Positions 23,996-36,056 of a DNA stretch of 64,000 nt are shown here, piece after piece. The stretch lies in the NCBI GenBank assembly GCA_003344405.1, contig NOWV01000028.1, positions 310,001-374,000 of the forward strand. Direction: 5' to 3'. The notes beneath the pieces were generated by a model. It saw only the letters and a list, made by a program, of their open reading frames with translations, did no database searches and was not told where the DNA came from. The stretch's first letter is position 1; every line of letters begins with the position of its first letter. The stretch is from Trichoplax sp. H2. Taxonomy: Eukaryota > Placozoa > Uniplacotomia > Trichoplacea. The position numbers were made by a program, and so were the translations under genes.

Positions 23996-26900
23996 GGCGA
24001 TGTTCTTTTCCTACTCACATTCTATTCATCAATAATCATTCTTGGTAATTTTTTTAACTCATTTTAAAAATTACCAGCTAGTACCAGTCGCGGATACTTG
24101 TAGGCTGGAAATTATTGTCTGCTTCCTTTATGAAAATCTCTTCGTTATACAAAGCCAAATCTTCTTCTAATCATAATGACTATTTACATAGGCTTACAGT
24201 TTTATAAGCACCATACTTATTACTGCAGATGGTGTCGATAGAACAGTTTCAGATATGAATCCTTTCGAATCTATAATATCTCAAATAATAACAGCTTTCA
24301 GTTAAAATCGTGTATTTTCGTTCACATTTATCGCCTGTACTGATATCAAAACATACGATTTAAGCTCAAATCTTTATGTATAGATCTATTATCAGCTTAT
24401 ATCTCGTAGAATTCATAAGTTAGCTCTTGCTATTACATGCGGAGTATGAACATTTATATTTTTTAATTAGCAATTTACCGATCATGGCTACTTTACAAAT
24501 ATGCGAAAGCATAACGCGCTATAATCATTTTTCACAATTTATACTTGAGATTTAGCATTTATAACTACTTTGGAAAATCAATTTACACCTAGATACCCTA
24601 ATTAAAATTTAAAATTTAAAAAAGACTTGGCTGATACTAGACTCTGTTACATACCATAATCAATTTTTCAAAATAATACCTACTATAAAACAAGATCATA
24701 TTTGAATTCCAGAGATTTTTATTGAAATTATCTAATCCAAAATTATGATAGTAAGCATAATTGGTGGTAGATCAAATGTACTTAATGGCACCATAACATA
24801 AGATATTAAAATGCTAGATAGATTGAAAAATAAAAGCGTCTTAAGTAAATTAGCTTGGTCATTATCTTCGATTCAGGATGGTAAGTGAGTGTCTTTGTTT
24901 CGTTGTTGTGGCTCAACTTCATGAACTTTTAACGATAAAAGCCGACTGTTAAAATTAGCAATCATAAAAGTTAATGATTATTAGCATAGTATAGCAAATC
25001 TCTGTTCGCTGGTTTATTTAAAAATCAAAATTACGCTAATATTAAGCATAGTCTATCCATTCACATCAAAGTTCAATTAATAGGTGATACAAAATTAATA
25101 TTATGCTGTAAAACAAATTTTCCTAATCTCAATTAATTATTCCTTAAAGTCAGTTTAATACCATGGCAAACATTTATCATATTCCTGCAAAAATTGAGTA
25201 TACAACAATATTCAGCCGATCCTTTATAATTCGATGAACAAGTTACTTCCAATTTATAAAGAATATAAAACGATGGTAAAACTTGGAATATGCATTAAAA
25301 TTCGAAAATTTCATTAGATATACTCGTATTATACTACTTTAAATGGTTTTATAGAAAATCCAATGTTGCGGCCTCAACAATGATTTATAAAACATAATCG
25401 AAAGCTACATAAAATAATTAATCCAAGAAGAGAACGAATGAGATCACGAAGCACAGATCAGCCTAAACTTGATAAAAGAAAATTCTTTCTACTTGTTTCG
25501 CAATTCCCTAATGATACAATATGCAAGTCGCAGTGTAGTTAGAATTCCGCTATAGTTTTTGCCATTAAGAATAAAATTTGCTTAAAAATCGTTAAAATTG
25601 TAACAGATACCGTAATGAATATCTCTCGAATTGTGCTAACAATTATATATCATAAATATCAAATAGTGCACGTGAGATCAGATAGATTTTAATTCGTCAG
25701 ACTGTTAAATGGATCTGAAATAATAATAGCCGTTCTGATTAGAATCTGCTGTAAATTGCAGGTTGAGCATCACAGGTTTCACGGTTATGCTTCTGCCTAT
25801 TTACCTGCTAAATTTTATCAAAACAGCCTATCTTATTTGTTATAATTAATTAAAAAAACATCACTGGCAGAATAGAGAAACAAGATCTTGTAAAGGTTGT
25901 CAAATCAATGGAGATAATCCAATCGCAAATAGTATTACATAATAATGGCCAAACACGGAAAATCCAATCATCTATCGACATTAAGTAATCCATATCCTAT
26001 CCGATTTAATTTTTAAATCATGTTCCAGTTACCATCATTTATATCATGCTGCAGGATCAAACCTTAGCCACCACTTCACTTACTATTTCTTAAAGATCAA
26101 CTGAACACATTAAAAGTCACGATTAACATTGCTTAACATGAGTCAAAATATTAAAATCTAAATGGTTACCGTATCTTATTTGAAGTATAGTTATTCGATT
26201 TGCTTTAAATTTATAGTAAGTTCCCATTATACTTTATAAATTACTAACACATGAACAGAATTTTACATCATTTCTTTATGATTAGTTACATATTGCTAAT
26301 ATTGTATAATACGTAAGAGGCGTATAGGCAAGTTTAAATGAGATATCAAGGCTACATAGATAAATCGTGGTTGATGTTGTCCTCTGAAGACTAAAATAGA
26401 AATCTATTATTAACGTATCATGAACTACCGAGTAATTAATGTTCTTGTGATTTGGATTTAGATGTATATTAATAATTAATAATTAAAATTTCCGTAGCGT
26501 ATTCTGAATCATGAACAAGGAGTTTGTATTTCATGATCAGTTCGATGATATTAAAAATATTAGCAATTAATGAATTTTTGTTGAGATTAATTATCGACAT
26601 TCAATCTAAACAATTTAATCATGCGTAAATAATACGTTAAATAAGAGTCAATGGTAGAATCCTAATATTAGATTATTATAGGCTAATTAATGTCCTATCA
26701 CAGCCTATTTTAATTAATTTATATTTAAATTTCTGATTGCATTCGGAGTTATTTACTACAATGCGTACTTGTACTTCTATTTCTTTCGATCTATTAAACA
26801 GAATATAAATAAAAGTGAGCGAAATTAGCTCGTTCTTAAGAATGTCGACATTCAACAAAATAGTCTGATAATTAATGTAATAAACAATATTAATGCATTC

Positions 26901-28817
26901 TAAATAATTACTCATTAGCGCTATTCCTGTTTCTCCTAATGGACTAACCATAATTGAAAAGAATTCAATCAGGCGAATTTTCCGTTATGACTTAATGATC
27001 AGTGGAGATAATCTAGTAATAATAAACTATAATTTTAAGTCAGCAGCAATTTCTAGCAGAAATCTTAAATTTTTGAGGAAATTATTTGGAGTATTAGCTA
27101 AATATAAATGTAATTACAAAAGATCTAGCTAGGTGATTTAAGCATAACCGATATTGCCAAAGGCATCAAGAATAACAAAAAATAGAACATTATGCAATTG
27201 AAAATCATTCGTATTCGAATTTATGTTTTAGTGGGAATGATCACTGTTTTAATTACTAGATTTAGGACATACTTTATTATGGCCCTGAAGATTGTGTAGT
27301 TAAATTGGCGTAGTTAAACCATTATTGTAGACTGTTTAGTAATTTACTGTTTAACTAGTTATAGCAGATATTGTTACTGAATTTATAATTTATAAAATTA
27401 TTTTGAAAGAGATGAGTAATGTATCCCATTAATTTGATTAATAATTAAATTTCATCCTAATCAATATTGATCAATAATTTAATTACTATTTGCAGTAGAG
27501 TATAGTTTTGCGATTAGGATAGAAAGCGTAAATCGAAATTTATTTTCTACTTTCAAGTGATTAATATTGCATCCTATCGGAATTAGCTGATATTCAAATT
27601 TCCGTCTTACTGAATGTGATCTACATTCGTATTTATTAATTATTGGATGAAGTCTAGTAATCTACTGTATTACGATCTATGGAAAGAATATAGCCTAAAT
27701 GATAATTCACATACGATTCCGTAGAGATCAAGATCATTTCCGATTGGAATTAACTAATTTTCAAGTGTTTACGTTATTTAAGATAATCTACCTAAAAATA
27801 ATTGCATCTAGCAATAAATTGTTTTTGTGGTCCTCAAAAGATAAAATACCTAGAGGATGATTTATTGACTACTTAAAAATAGCTACTAGAATTCTTAACT
27901 TTAAATTTGTTTTATCGCCAGCACATAATATGAGAAATGAAAGTCAATGTAAATGTAATCTACTCGTATTTCCCATATCAATATAACCACTTGGATTAAA
28001 ATATCCATGAATTAGATGAGTTGCATGTAATATTGAGCGAAGATAGTCCATTTCTTATTAAATACCTTCTATAACTGAACGCAAACAACTACGTCTATCT
28101 TACGTCATCCAGATTGATTACCTCTAATAAACAATTGCGGGCTGTATTAATACACGTATATAGTGGCTAAAAGCATCAATCTATTTCCCAAGCAAATTGA
28201 CCGACAATAAATTAAAATGGCTGGAAATTAACTCAGATCATTGAATTGACATGGCCGATATTATTCTATTTTATTACTGCAATTGTTCAACAACTCATTG
28301 ATGTCTGATTTTTATCTATTTAAATTGATTATTATGAATCATGTCCACTTTTTACGTAATATAGTATGAATGAACAATGCAATTTATACCGATCATTTTA
28401 TTTCAATCTCAAATGCAGTAAAAGTATCCGTATTAATTACGATGATGGTTAATCAACAAATGAAGTAAATGAAATGCATCCAATTGATTGATTTAATGAG
28501 CGAATTTATTGAATTAAGTATCAATACCCAGGAGGGAGAAAAAAAGGTTCAATTTCGTCATTGAATTCGACAAAAGAAAGGCCAGTGGGAGTTGACCATA
28601 TATTAGGTCGATATTGATTTATTTTACATTTAAAAGTTTACTTTGCAAGAGCATCAAAGGCAGGAAGAATAAACTTTTCTCATTAATATTCGTCATCAAC
28701 CATGTTAAGCTTTTATTTATCGAGTTTTTAGTATATCCGGATATTAAACCCTCTTGCAGTTGATGAATTTTCAGTTTAATTCTATCTACGCGTATCAATC
28801 AAGAAATCATAGAGCAA
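23996..28817. other. Long intergenic stretch without a supported gene
   Basis: About 4.8 kb of very AT-rich DNA. The only long frame (26676-26951, minus) has no recognisable domain or splice context. I see no tRNA-like B box and no clear tandem array. The last few hundred bases should contain the promoter of the plus-strand GPCR at 28818. Confidence 0.5.
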
Positions 28818-29789
28818 ATGAATTTGACTGAATTATGCGTTAGTAAAATCTATCTGGATTGGATGCCTGTCGTTATCGAATCGATCTTGATTTTTGTTAC
28901 CAATGGACCCATCTTGCTTTTCATCATGTGTAGACGTCGTTTACGAACACGCTCCATGTGTGTTATGGCTAGTAGTGCAATATGTTCTATTATCTTTGGC
29001 TGCTTCTACCTTGTTAAAGGACTTTTGAATATGTACTGTGAATTTCATTCTAAACCCATTTTATGTACTATAATTCAAGCCCTAGAGTGGGGATTAGCAT
29101 CAATATTCGCTTTACATGTGACATTGATTAGCTTAGAACGCTATTTTGCGATAGCTTATCCATTTAAATATCAACGTTTAGCGACACCATGTCGATTAGC
29201 GTTTCTTCTGGCAATCATATGGCTCTTTCCACTTTTGATCATGAGTTTGCCCATGATATTATACGATTTCAGTCATGGCCAAATATGTTTAAATTGGAGT
29301 AATGATCCGATATTTAGTAAAATCTTTACTTATTTCTTGGTCTTGATGTTGTCCTATTTTCCGCCATTTGCAATCCTACTGACCTATTCAGGTATTATAT
29401 GTATCCTTCAACATCGCGCTAGGAGAGTTCACGCCATAGAATATGTTAATCAAGGTTTTACTCAAAGAATCGCCAAAGTCTTAATTCAAATGCTGTTAAT
29501 GACGGGCATTTATGTTACTTTGACTTCACCATTTGCCATTTTTTCCATTACAATTAGTACTGAAAACTCACCAACATTGTTAAAACTTTCCTTTTTAACT
29601 TATTTCTTAGCTATATTTTATTTAATTGTTCACCCATTCCTTTGCGCTTATTTTACTGCAAATCTTAAAGACGAAATTGGTAAACGATTTCGTACTAGCT
29701 TTGCATTTTTTAATCGTTCCACTGTCGAAATTTTACCCTCTAATTTTATCCAATCTTCGTATCATAATGCAAATTCACAAAATACGTAA
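28818..29789 (+). CDS. Class A (rhodopsin-family) GPCR, divergent, not part of the array
   Basis: A single-exon 323-aa receptor starting at the ATG at 28818, with seven hydrophobic segments. Landmarks: TM1 VTNGPILLF with N29 at the 1.50 position; Cys83 before TM3 and Cys157 in loop 2; ERY 107-109 followed by AIAYPF; a TM4 tryptophan (IIWLFP); loop 3 basic (HRARRVHA); TM6 with SPF; TM7 VHPFLCAYF, where NPxxY is replaced by HPFLC. TM2 (ASSAICSIIFG) also lacks Asp2.50. The very short N-terminus (about 14 residues before TM1) suggests a small-molecule or peptide ligand rather than a large ectodomain. It shares no close similarity with the array receptors and lies on the opposite strand. The ligand is unknown. 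Confidence 0.88.
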   Translation: MNLTELCVSKIYLDWMPVVIESILIFVTNGPILLFIMCRRRLRTRSMCVMASSAICSIIFGCFYLVKGLLNMYCEFHSKPILCTIIQALEWGLASIFALHVTLISLERYFAIAYPFKYQRLATPCRLAFLLAIIWLFPLLIMSLPMILYDFSHGQICLNWSNDPIFSKIFTYFLVLMLSYFPPFAILLTYSGIICILQHRARRVHAIEYVNQGFTQRIAKVLIQMLLMTGIYVTLTSPFAIFSITISTENSPTLLKLSFLTYFLAIFYLIVHPFLCAYFTANLKDEIGKRFRTSFAFFNRSTVEILPSNFIQSSYHNANSQNT

Positions 29790-30791
29790 CCACTAACTGT
29801 GATGGCAATTACTTTTCTGTTTATTTTTTCCCTACTATACTCTATTTACTATTATAACTATGCTAAATTATCTTTTGGGTTTTACTCGAGATAGACTGGT
29901 AACTAGACAGGATTGACGATCTATTATTCCTATATTTAATGTGAATAATGACGATAGGAAGCTCGATATCTTAAAATAATCTTTCTATCTTGTTAATAGT
30001 ATGGTAGTAACGAATCATCAATGATATCATTATGCTGTTGTACAAATTGAAAGATCACGCTAAAGTAATATTTTAATTTATGAGAAATGAATAGAAATTT
30101 AAAATGGCTGATCGTGTTCATACATAGGCCTGTAAACCAAAACTAAAGTTTTATTTTGTATTCCAATACAGTAGAAGATTATAAAAATCAGTTTCTTCAT
30201 TAACAACATCTCCTTAGACGTCTTATCCAAATTGGTCATTGATCAGTGAGAAGATTTTATAAATTTTATTACATGCTGTTTGTTAAACAAGATAGCTTAC
30301 TAGATGCGGAACTGAACTTAATGATCCTTACTAATTCTTGTTTTGATCCAAAATTATTTATGTGGAAGACTGAATAGTCAATCTTTTTCTTAGACAATTA
30401 AGGTTATTAACAAAAACTTGCGATATGATCGCTAAATCATGTTGCATCTGATACGTAATGAGTCATATCATAAATCAATAAACATATGAAAATTAAATTG
30501 GCATTAAAGAATAACAGTTATAGTTTCTATCCATATATATTATCTATAGAGTGTAAGCCAGTAGTAAAATTTATCCAAGGAGGATCGAATCTATGTCTAA
30601 TTTGCTCTTGAGGTATAATTGCATGACCTACTGCAGTTTATCCATATTCGATATTTCTCTTAAAACGATAACTTAATTGATCTGCAATAAGCTTAATTAA
30701 AATTCTTTCTACTATGTTGCATAAAATTTTATTTAAGGAACGGTTAGAATTAAAAAGATGAAACGCGAAGAGATAATAAAATATATTTCAA
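29790..30791. other. 3' flank of the GPCR and intergenic DNA
   Basis: No gene is seen; AT-rich and apparently non-repetitive. Confidence 0.5.
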
Positions 30792-31035
30792 AATAGTTTA
30801 TCGCTAGTCAACGGAGAGAAATAAATCATGATGCCCTATATCTAATTCTATGCTAATGAAATTTACCTCTAAACGGTAGTTCATCTCTAGTTAACGAAGG
30901 AAATAAATCCTAAAGGCCCAAATCTAATTCTTCCCAAATACAATTTACTTCAAATAGTTAATTTATCGCTAGTTAACCAAGAGAAATAAATCACGATGAC
31001 CTGTATCTAATCCTATCCGTATATTTTATTTTAAT
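30792..31035. repeat. Three-copy tandem repeat, about 81 bp
   Basis: Units begin at AATAGTTTATCGCTAGTCAAC (30792), CGGTAGTTCATCTCTAGTTAAC (30874) and AATAGTTAATTTATCGCTAGTTAACC (30953). Each has AGAGAAATAAATC and a TATCTAATTC/CCTA stretch. Non-coding. Confidence 0.75.
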
Positions 31036-31456
31036 ATGCATTTCATCCAGTGAGATCCTAAATTATCATCTACAGCATCGATACCTTAATTCATTAAATA
31101 CCAATAGAGGAAAATTTTTAAATCTGTCTCATTGTGGTATGCAACTTTTTATGATGTAACGCAATCAACGGTAGCAAGATTACGACAGGCACTGGTGAGT
31201 ATAACTTCCCCTTTGTTAAGTCTAATCCACAAATTGATAAATGGAAATAATCTCAATAATTTAATAAGGTTGTAGAATCCAAGTTTCATCGTATTTATAA
31301 TCGCAATAATGTTGAATTTATGCATTATAATTAATGGAAATTCTTAACTACGTCAGATTACAAATTATTTTTTAACTTCTGTAGGTCTTACGCGTAAATT
31401 TGTAGATCTGACTAAGTTTTACCTCAATAAATTGAAAAATAACAGAAAAATATTGC

Positions 31457-31510
31457 TACTCAGTGCAATAGCACTGAGTAAGACTACTTATCGAGTCGAT
31501 AAGTAGTCTT
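31457..31510. repeat. Two adjacent perfect hairpins
   Basis: The first is TACTCAGTGC, loop AATA, GCACTGAGTA (31457-31480, 10-bp arms). The second shares its first base with the end of the first and spans 31480-31510: AAGACTACTTATCGA, a single G, then its exact reverse complement (15-bp arms). The loops are too short for a normal miRNA precursor. It could be a recombination-generated palindrome, a transposon footprint or a structured RNA; no promoter or partner is visible. Confidence 0.8.
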
Positions 31511-34500
31511 ATGATTAAAGCCAAAGGCTGAAATATTTTTAATTTCTCCATAGCCTAGCTCGAAATTGATTTGAGCTTCGAGAATGAAGCAACGGACGTA
31601 TACAAAACTGGATTCTGTGAAATGAATGATTGCTATATTGCACTCGTAATTGTTAACAAATAAATTCATTAAATTTTATCCATTATTTAGCTAATATTTC
31701 AATTTAACTATCTTTGATTAAGAACAGGGATTCAACTAAATTCATTATCTTGGACCTCTCTAAATTATTGACTTCTGTTTAAGGAATCGTATCGGTGAGC
31801 TTCTATCCTATTTTATCATCCCCCAAAACAAATGTAGACAATAGCAAATTTGCCTGTATCCAGGGATATTTTGTTTTTGATTAGTGGACCAATTTCATTA
31901 TTTTGATGTTTCCTAAGGTAAACAACGAAGTCCAAGAGATAACCTACATCTCTCAACAATGTCACGTTAGCCAATTTTTAGATGGGATAGATTGCCATTA
32001 GACCATGCTTACTATCAAAATATTTTTAGTCACCTTGTAATTTGTGGCAAGAGTATTTAAAATAGAAATGGATTGAGTCATCGTAGTTACGTCAAAGATT
32101 GCGATATTGTGGAATGAATGACTGGAAACAGTGACCATTATAATATTAGCAGTATTATCTAACGTGTAGGAAATACATGGTAAGAATTAGCAATTTCCAA
32201 CGCTATGACAGCATGTTATCGTCACTACCAGATAATATAAACAAATTAAAAATGTAATGTTACTATTCAACTACTTTATTGAGTAATCGTAACTAACCAT
32301 GATGTGCTATTTCAATTTAAAAAATACTATTTTAGCCAATAATTTAAATTAATTACAAGATCATTATGGCTAATAAATATCGACCAGATATTCTTAATTA
32401 CTGTTGCGGGATAACTTTCAATACTATTAAATTTTTATTGACCAGGAATTTTGTTTATTCTCGTTAATCATAAGTAAAGGGATGATTAGCCGTAGTCGGT
32501 CAGATTAGATGCGAAAGGTTGGATCATAGTCTATCCATTACAGCGCTCAGTTATTGTTGATAACAATATTCCTAGAGCAAGGGCGTCAATAGGAGTTGAA
32601 TAGTTGCTATCGGTTTAACATTATGAGTTTCATCTACTTCGAATGGTATTGAATTGAATTGAATTTGACATGATTCATTTTGCATCTTTCCATTTTCAAT
32701 TGGCGGCTAACCCGAGGATAATAAAATTCAGCGTCAATCGATGATTAAAGACAGTTTGAAAAGATTGCATAATTTATTTTTCCTCATTTTCTAAGATTGA
32801 TACCCATGAATCGAATTTCATCTTGAGTTTAGGAACAAACTGAAATCGTTTCCTTAGTAACTATATAAACAGCTTGAATTTTTCCAATGTTATTGCATAA
32901 TCTAAAAAAAATTCATTCATTGACAGTAAATAACGATAGCTTTGGTCATTGTCAACCTGTTCTAATTCTAGGAAAATTTAATCTCGATAATCGATATCAA
33001 CTGATTGAAATCTTCTCAATAAAGCGGAAATATCGGCTTAAAAGAATATAAATATGTACCGAAGACTAATCTTTACCATTTAAAACATTCTTAGCTATGA
33101 ATATTCTAACAACGGTTTTTGCTAGCCATAAACAAAACATTATAAAGAGCGAAGACTGCATATTTGAGGTATTGCGTAAGAAAGAATTGAAAGTGTCTAA
33201 ATTTGAAGGCCTTGTGGCTTTTCCGACCCTATTTACTAGAATAATCTGGTTGTAAAACAAACCCCAAAGTTGGTCGAGTTAAGTGCATCAAATATCTGCT
33301 AAGAATCTTATTAAAATCTTCGAAAAATCTCTTTATCTGATACTATCGATATACTGTAATATTCTACTCAGTAAATATCCATAATATGCACCTCCAATGC
33401 AAATTATGAATTTAAGATTAAACATTATATTATTCAAAGAAAAATATTCTTTACTAAAGCTTCATTACATGAGAGCCGCTTTGCATGAGCTACATACAAT
33501 GCAAGTGTTCATCGTCAACAAGAGCTTTGATCCTTCCTTAGTTCTTTTGAGCATAGTAACTGCTATGATAGAGGTATTTCTAGAAGTTACAATGACCATT
33601 AGTGGAAGATTTTACACCATAGCATTGTGTTAAGAAAAAATTAGTGCATTCTGAAATATCCTATAGCATAATAATATTTATATCATCATTTTCATTTCCA
33701 ATGTAGCAAATGAATTTAACCTATAATATCTTATAAGGCTTAAATAACATCAAATCTATCTTCTATAAGCTCGTCATGATGCTAGATCACCATCAAAGTT
33801 TGCTTTATTACACTGATTGTTAAATAGTTGATCATTAGGCTTTCAGGCCAGTTCAACGGCAGCCTTTGCATTCTTAAATTTTTTAGGTTATATACGGTAG
33901 CTAATGTATAACTTTAGAGATATGAAATGAGTTACCGTATGTTTGTTGTATCAGAGCGTATACTTATGATTCTATAAATGATTGAATAAGGCGCCCTAAA
34001 GTAATGAGTAGTCTTTGCAATTTCGATATATGAAATGCATCATCCTCGTACTACGTGTGACTATAATTTTATTGATTATTTACACCAGTAACGGAGCATT
34101 AGAATATCGAAGCTTACAGTAATATATAAAGTACACAATAAAGCGAGCTTGATGTTTCATCGCTTACGATTAAGAAGTTAGATGTTTAAAATTGTGTCTG
34201 CTATGTAACTTGAGTGAAAATGCTTTTAGTTGTCACGGAGGGCCAACCTTGATAAGTACGATAGTTTTCAAGATCGAGGAATACCAACATATTTCTACCG
34301 GTAATTTGGTCACAGAATTTTATATTATGGCCAATCATACGAATTAACCAAACCTGCCGATAGCTTATACATATTGGCACGATACCTATTGGTGACAGAC
34401 CTATAAGGTGTAAGTTGTAGTCGTTAAGACTCAAGAACATGATCCATTCTCAGTTCTTTCGCGTACGATAACTCTATTATAGCGATATGGCTATATAACT

Positions 34501-34779
34501 ACTGTACAATCATTCATTACGATAGATGGAATTACAATTTCACTTCAAAGCTGCTAATGGATTCAAGATGAACAATTTTTATTATAAATACCCTGATAAA
34601 AGATTTAAATAATATGTAAGTTACTTCCTATGAGTGACTACGTTAGCTTCATAAAATACTGTATCTAATAAGCCTCCAATAATGATGAACCTGCCTAGAT
34701 CGCGATATATAGTTCAGGAGAGGATGGTGATTGAGAAAAATATCTAAACTAAAAACGGTCTCTAAACGCAATATGTTCA
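31511..34779. other. Long intergenic stretch without a supported gene
   Basis: AT-rich. The frames at 33066-33260 (-), 33397-33633 (+) and 34201-34440 (-) lack recognisable domains; the first begins with TTG. Nothing else can be supported. Confidence 0.5.
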
Positions 34780-35262
34780 ATAACCCTTCTAACATAAGGG
34801 GATGAAAGTATTTAATTATCCTATCTTATTCAAAAGTAAATCAATCCGCGCAAAATAACAGCCCAAGTTTCGATTAAGTTTTATGTATATATAGTGCAGT
34901 CCCAAATATAGCTTAGATTATCACAGCATAATGTGTTTTATAACCCTTTTAGCGTAATGGAATGAAAAGGTATTCAATCTAATCTAAAAGTAATCTAATT
35001 CTGATCAGATATAAGCGCAAGTCTAGAATAAGTTTTATACATAATTTACTCAATAGCCCCTCTAACATAAGGGAATGAAAAGTACTCAATCTAACCTAAA
35101 AGTAATCTAATTCTCGCAGAATAATAGTTCAAGTCTAGATTAAGTTTTATACGTAATTTATTCGATAATCCTTCTAATATTAGGGAATAAAAGTATTCAA
35201 TCTAGTGGAAAAGGAATTTAATTCTTATAAAATAATAACAAAGTCTAGATTAAATTTTAGAA
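34780..35262. repeat. Four-copy degenerate tandem repeat, about 115 bp
   Basis: Units begin at TAACCCTTCTAACATAAGGGG (34781), TAACCCTTTTAGCG (34941), TAGCCCCTCTAACATAAGGG (about 35053) and TAATCCTTCTAATATTAGGG (about 35166). Each contains a TCTAGATTAAGTTTTATA-like segment. The first unit is longer through an extra internal stretch. Within units CCCTTCTAACATAAGGG can form a short stem. Confidence 0.75.
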
Positions 35263-36056
35263 AGGACCTTGATTACCGTACTTTAGAATACTGATAGTTA
35301 AATAATTAATTAACCTTGCGTGTACTATCAACGAGGATCCAAAGTGTTCTAAACCCAAAAGAATCACAGGCTCTTTTCTGTAGTTCCGAAATATATTTTA
35401 TTAAGGTCTATTTACACAATCAATTCACCTATAATCACACCTGAATCATCAATAGCATCCTGACCCTTTCCTTAGATAATTAATCAGTATATCTTAACGT
35501 AAGAATCTATCCACTCGAGACTTTAATATTCTATCATTCATGTCCATTACAGTATAGTATTCACATGATAAAGAACTAACGATGATTATAATCACATAGT
35601 AGAACCAAGAAAATGAAACTCGACGATCGCTTTCCTTAATCATGATCTGGTATCAGCTTCATACTGTGTATGAGTAAAGTTGAAGCTGTGATGAAATACT
35701 AAATTGATTCCTTGACAGAATGAGCATAACTTGATGACAAGGTGCTAAGCAAAGGAGATGAGATTAAAATTGATTGTATGCCATTATCGTAGAGTATTTG
35801 GGTGATATCATCCGATTTCTATAACACACTATATCTGTAGTACGTATACTGGAGTTACTACCAAAGAAATAAAAGGACATAATCAAGCAATATGGATTAC
35901 TATTTTGTAATATTAAAGCCATAACTCTATAATGGGTGTTATAATCTTTAGCACTTTACGCCTTAAAATGTTGAAAAATAGATTTGAAATCGCCACTTTT
36001 TGAACTTATTATCTTCGTCAAGGCAATTTCCACTTCCAGCCCTGCCAATTAGAATG
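35263..36056. other. 3' flank of the F-box/ankyrin gene
   Basis: No gene is seen. An inverted repeat AGCTTCA ... TGAAGCT lies near 35655-35690. Confidence 0.5.

Noticed and set aside
26676-26951. 91-codon frame (-)
   Set aside because: No domain or splice evidence; chance frame in AT-rich DNA.
33066-33633. Open frames on both strands near 33066-33260 (-) and 33397-33633 (+)
   Set aside because: First begins with TTG; neither has a recognisable motif.
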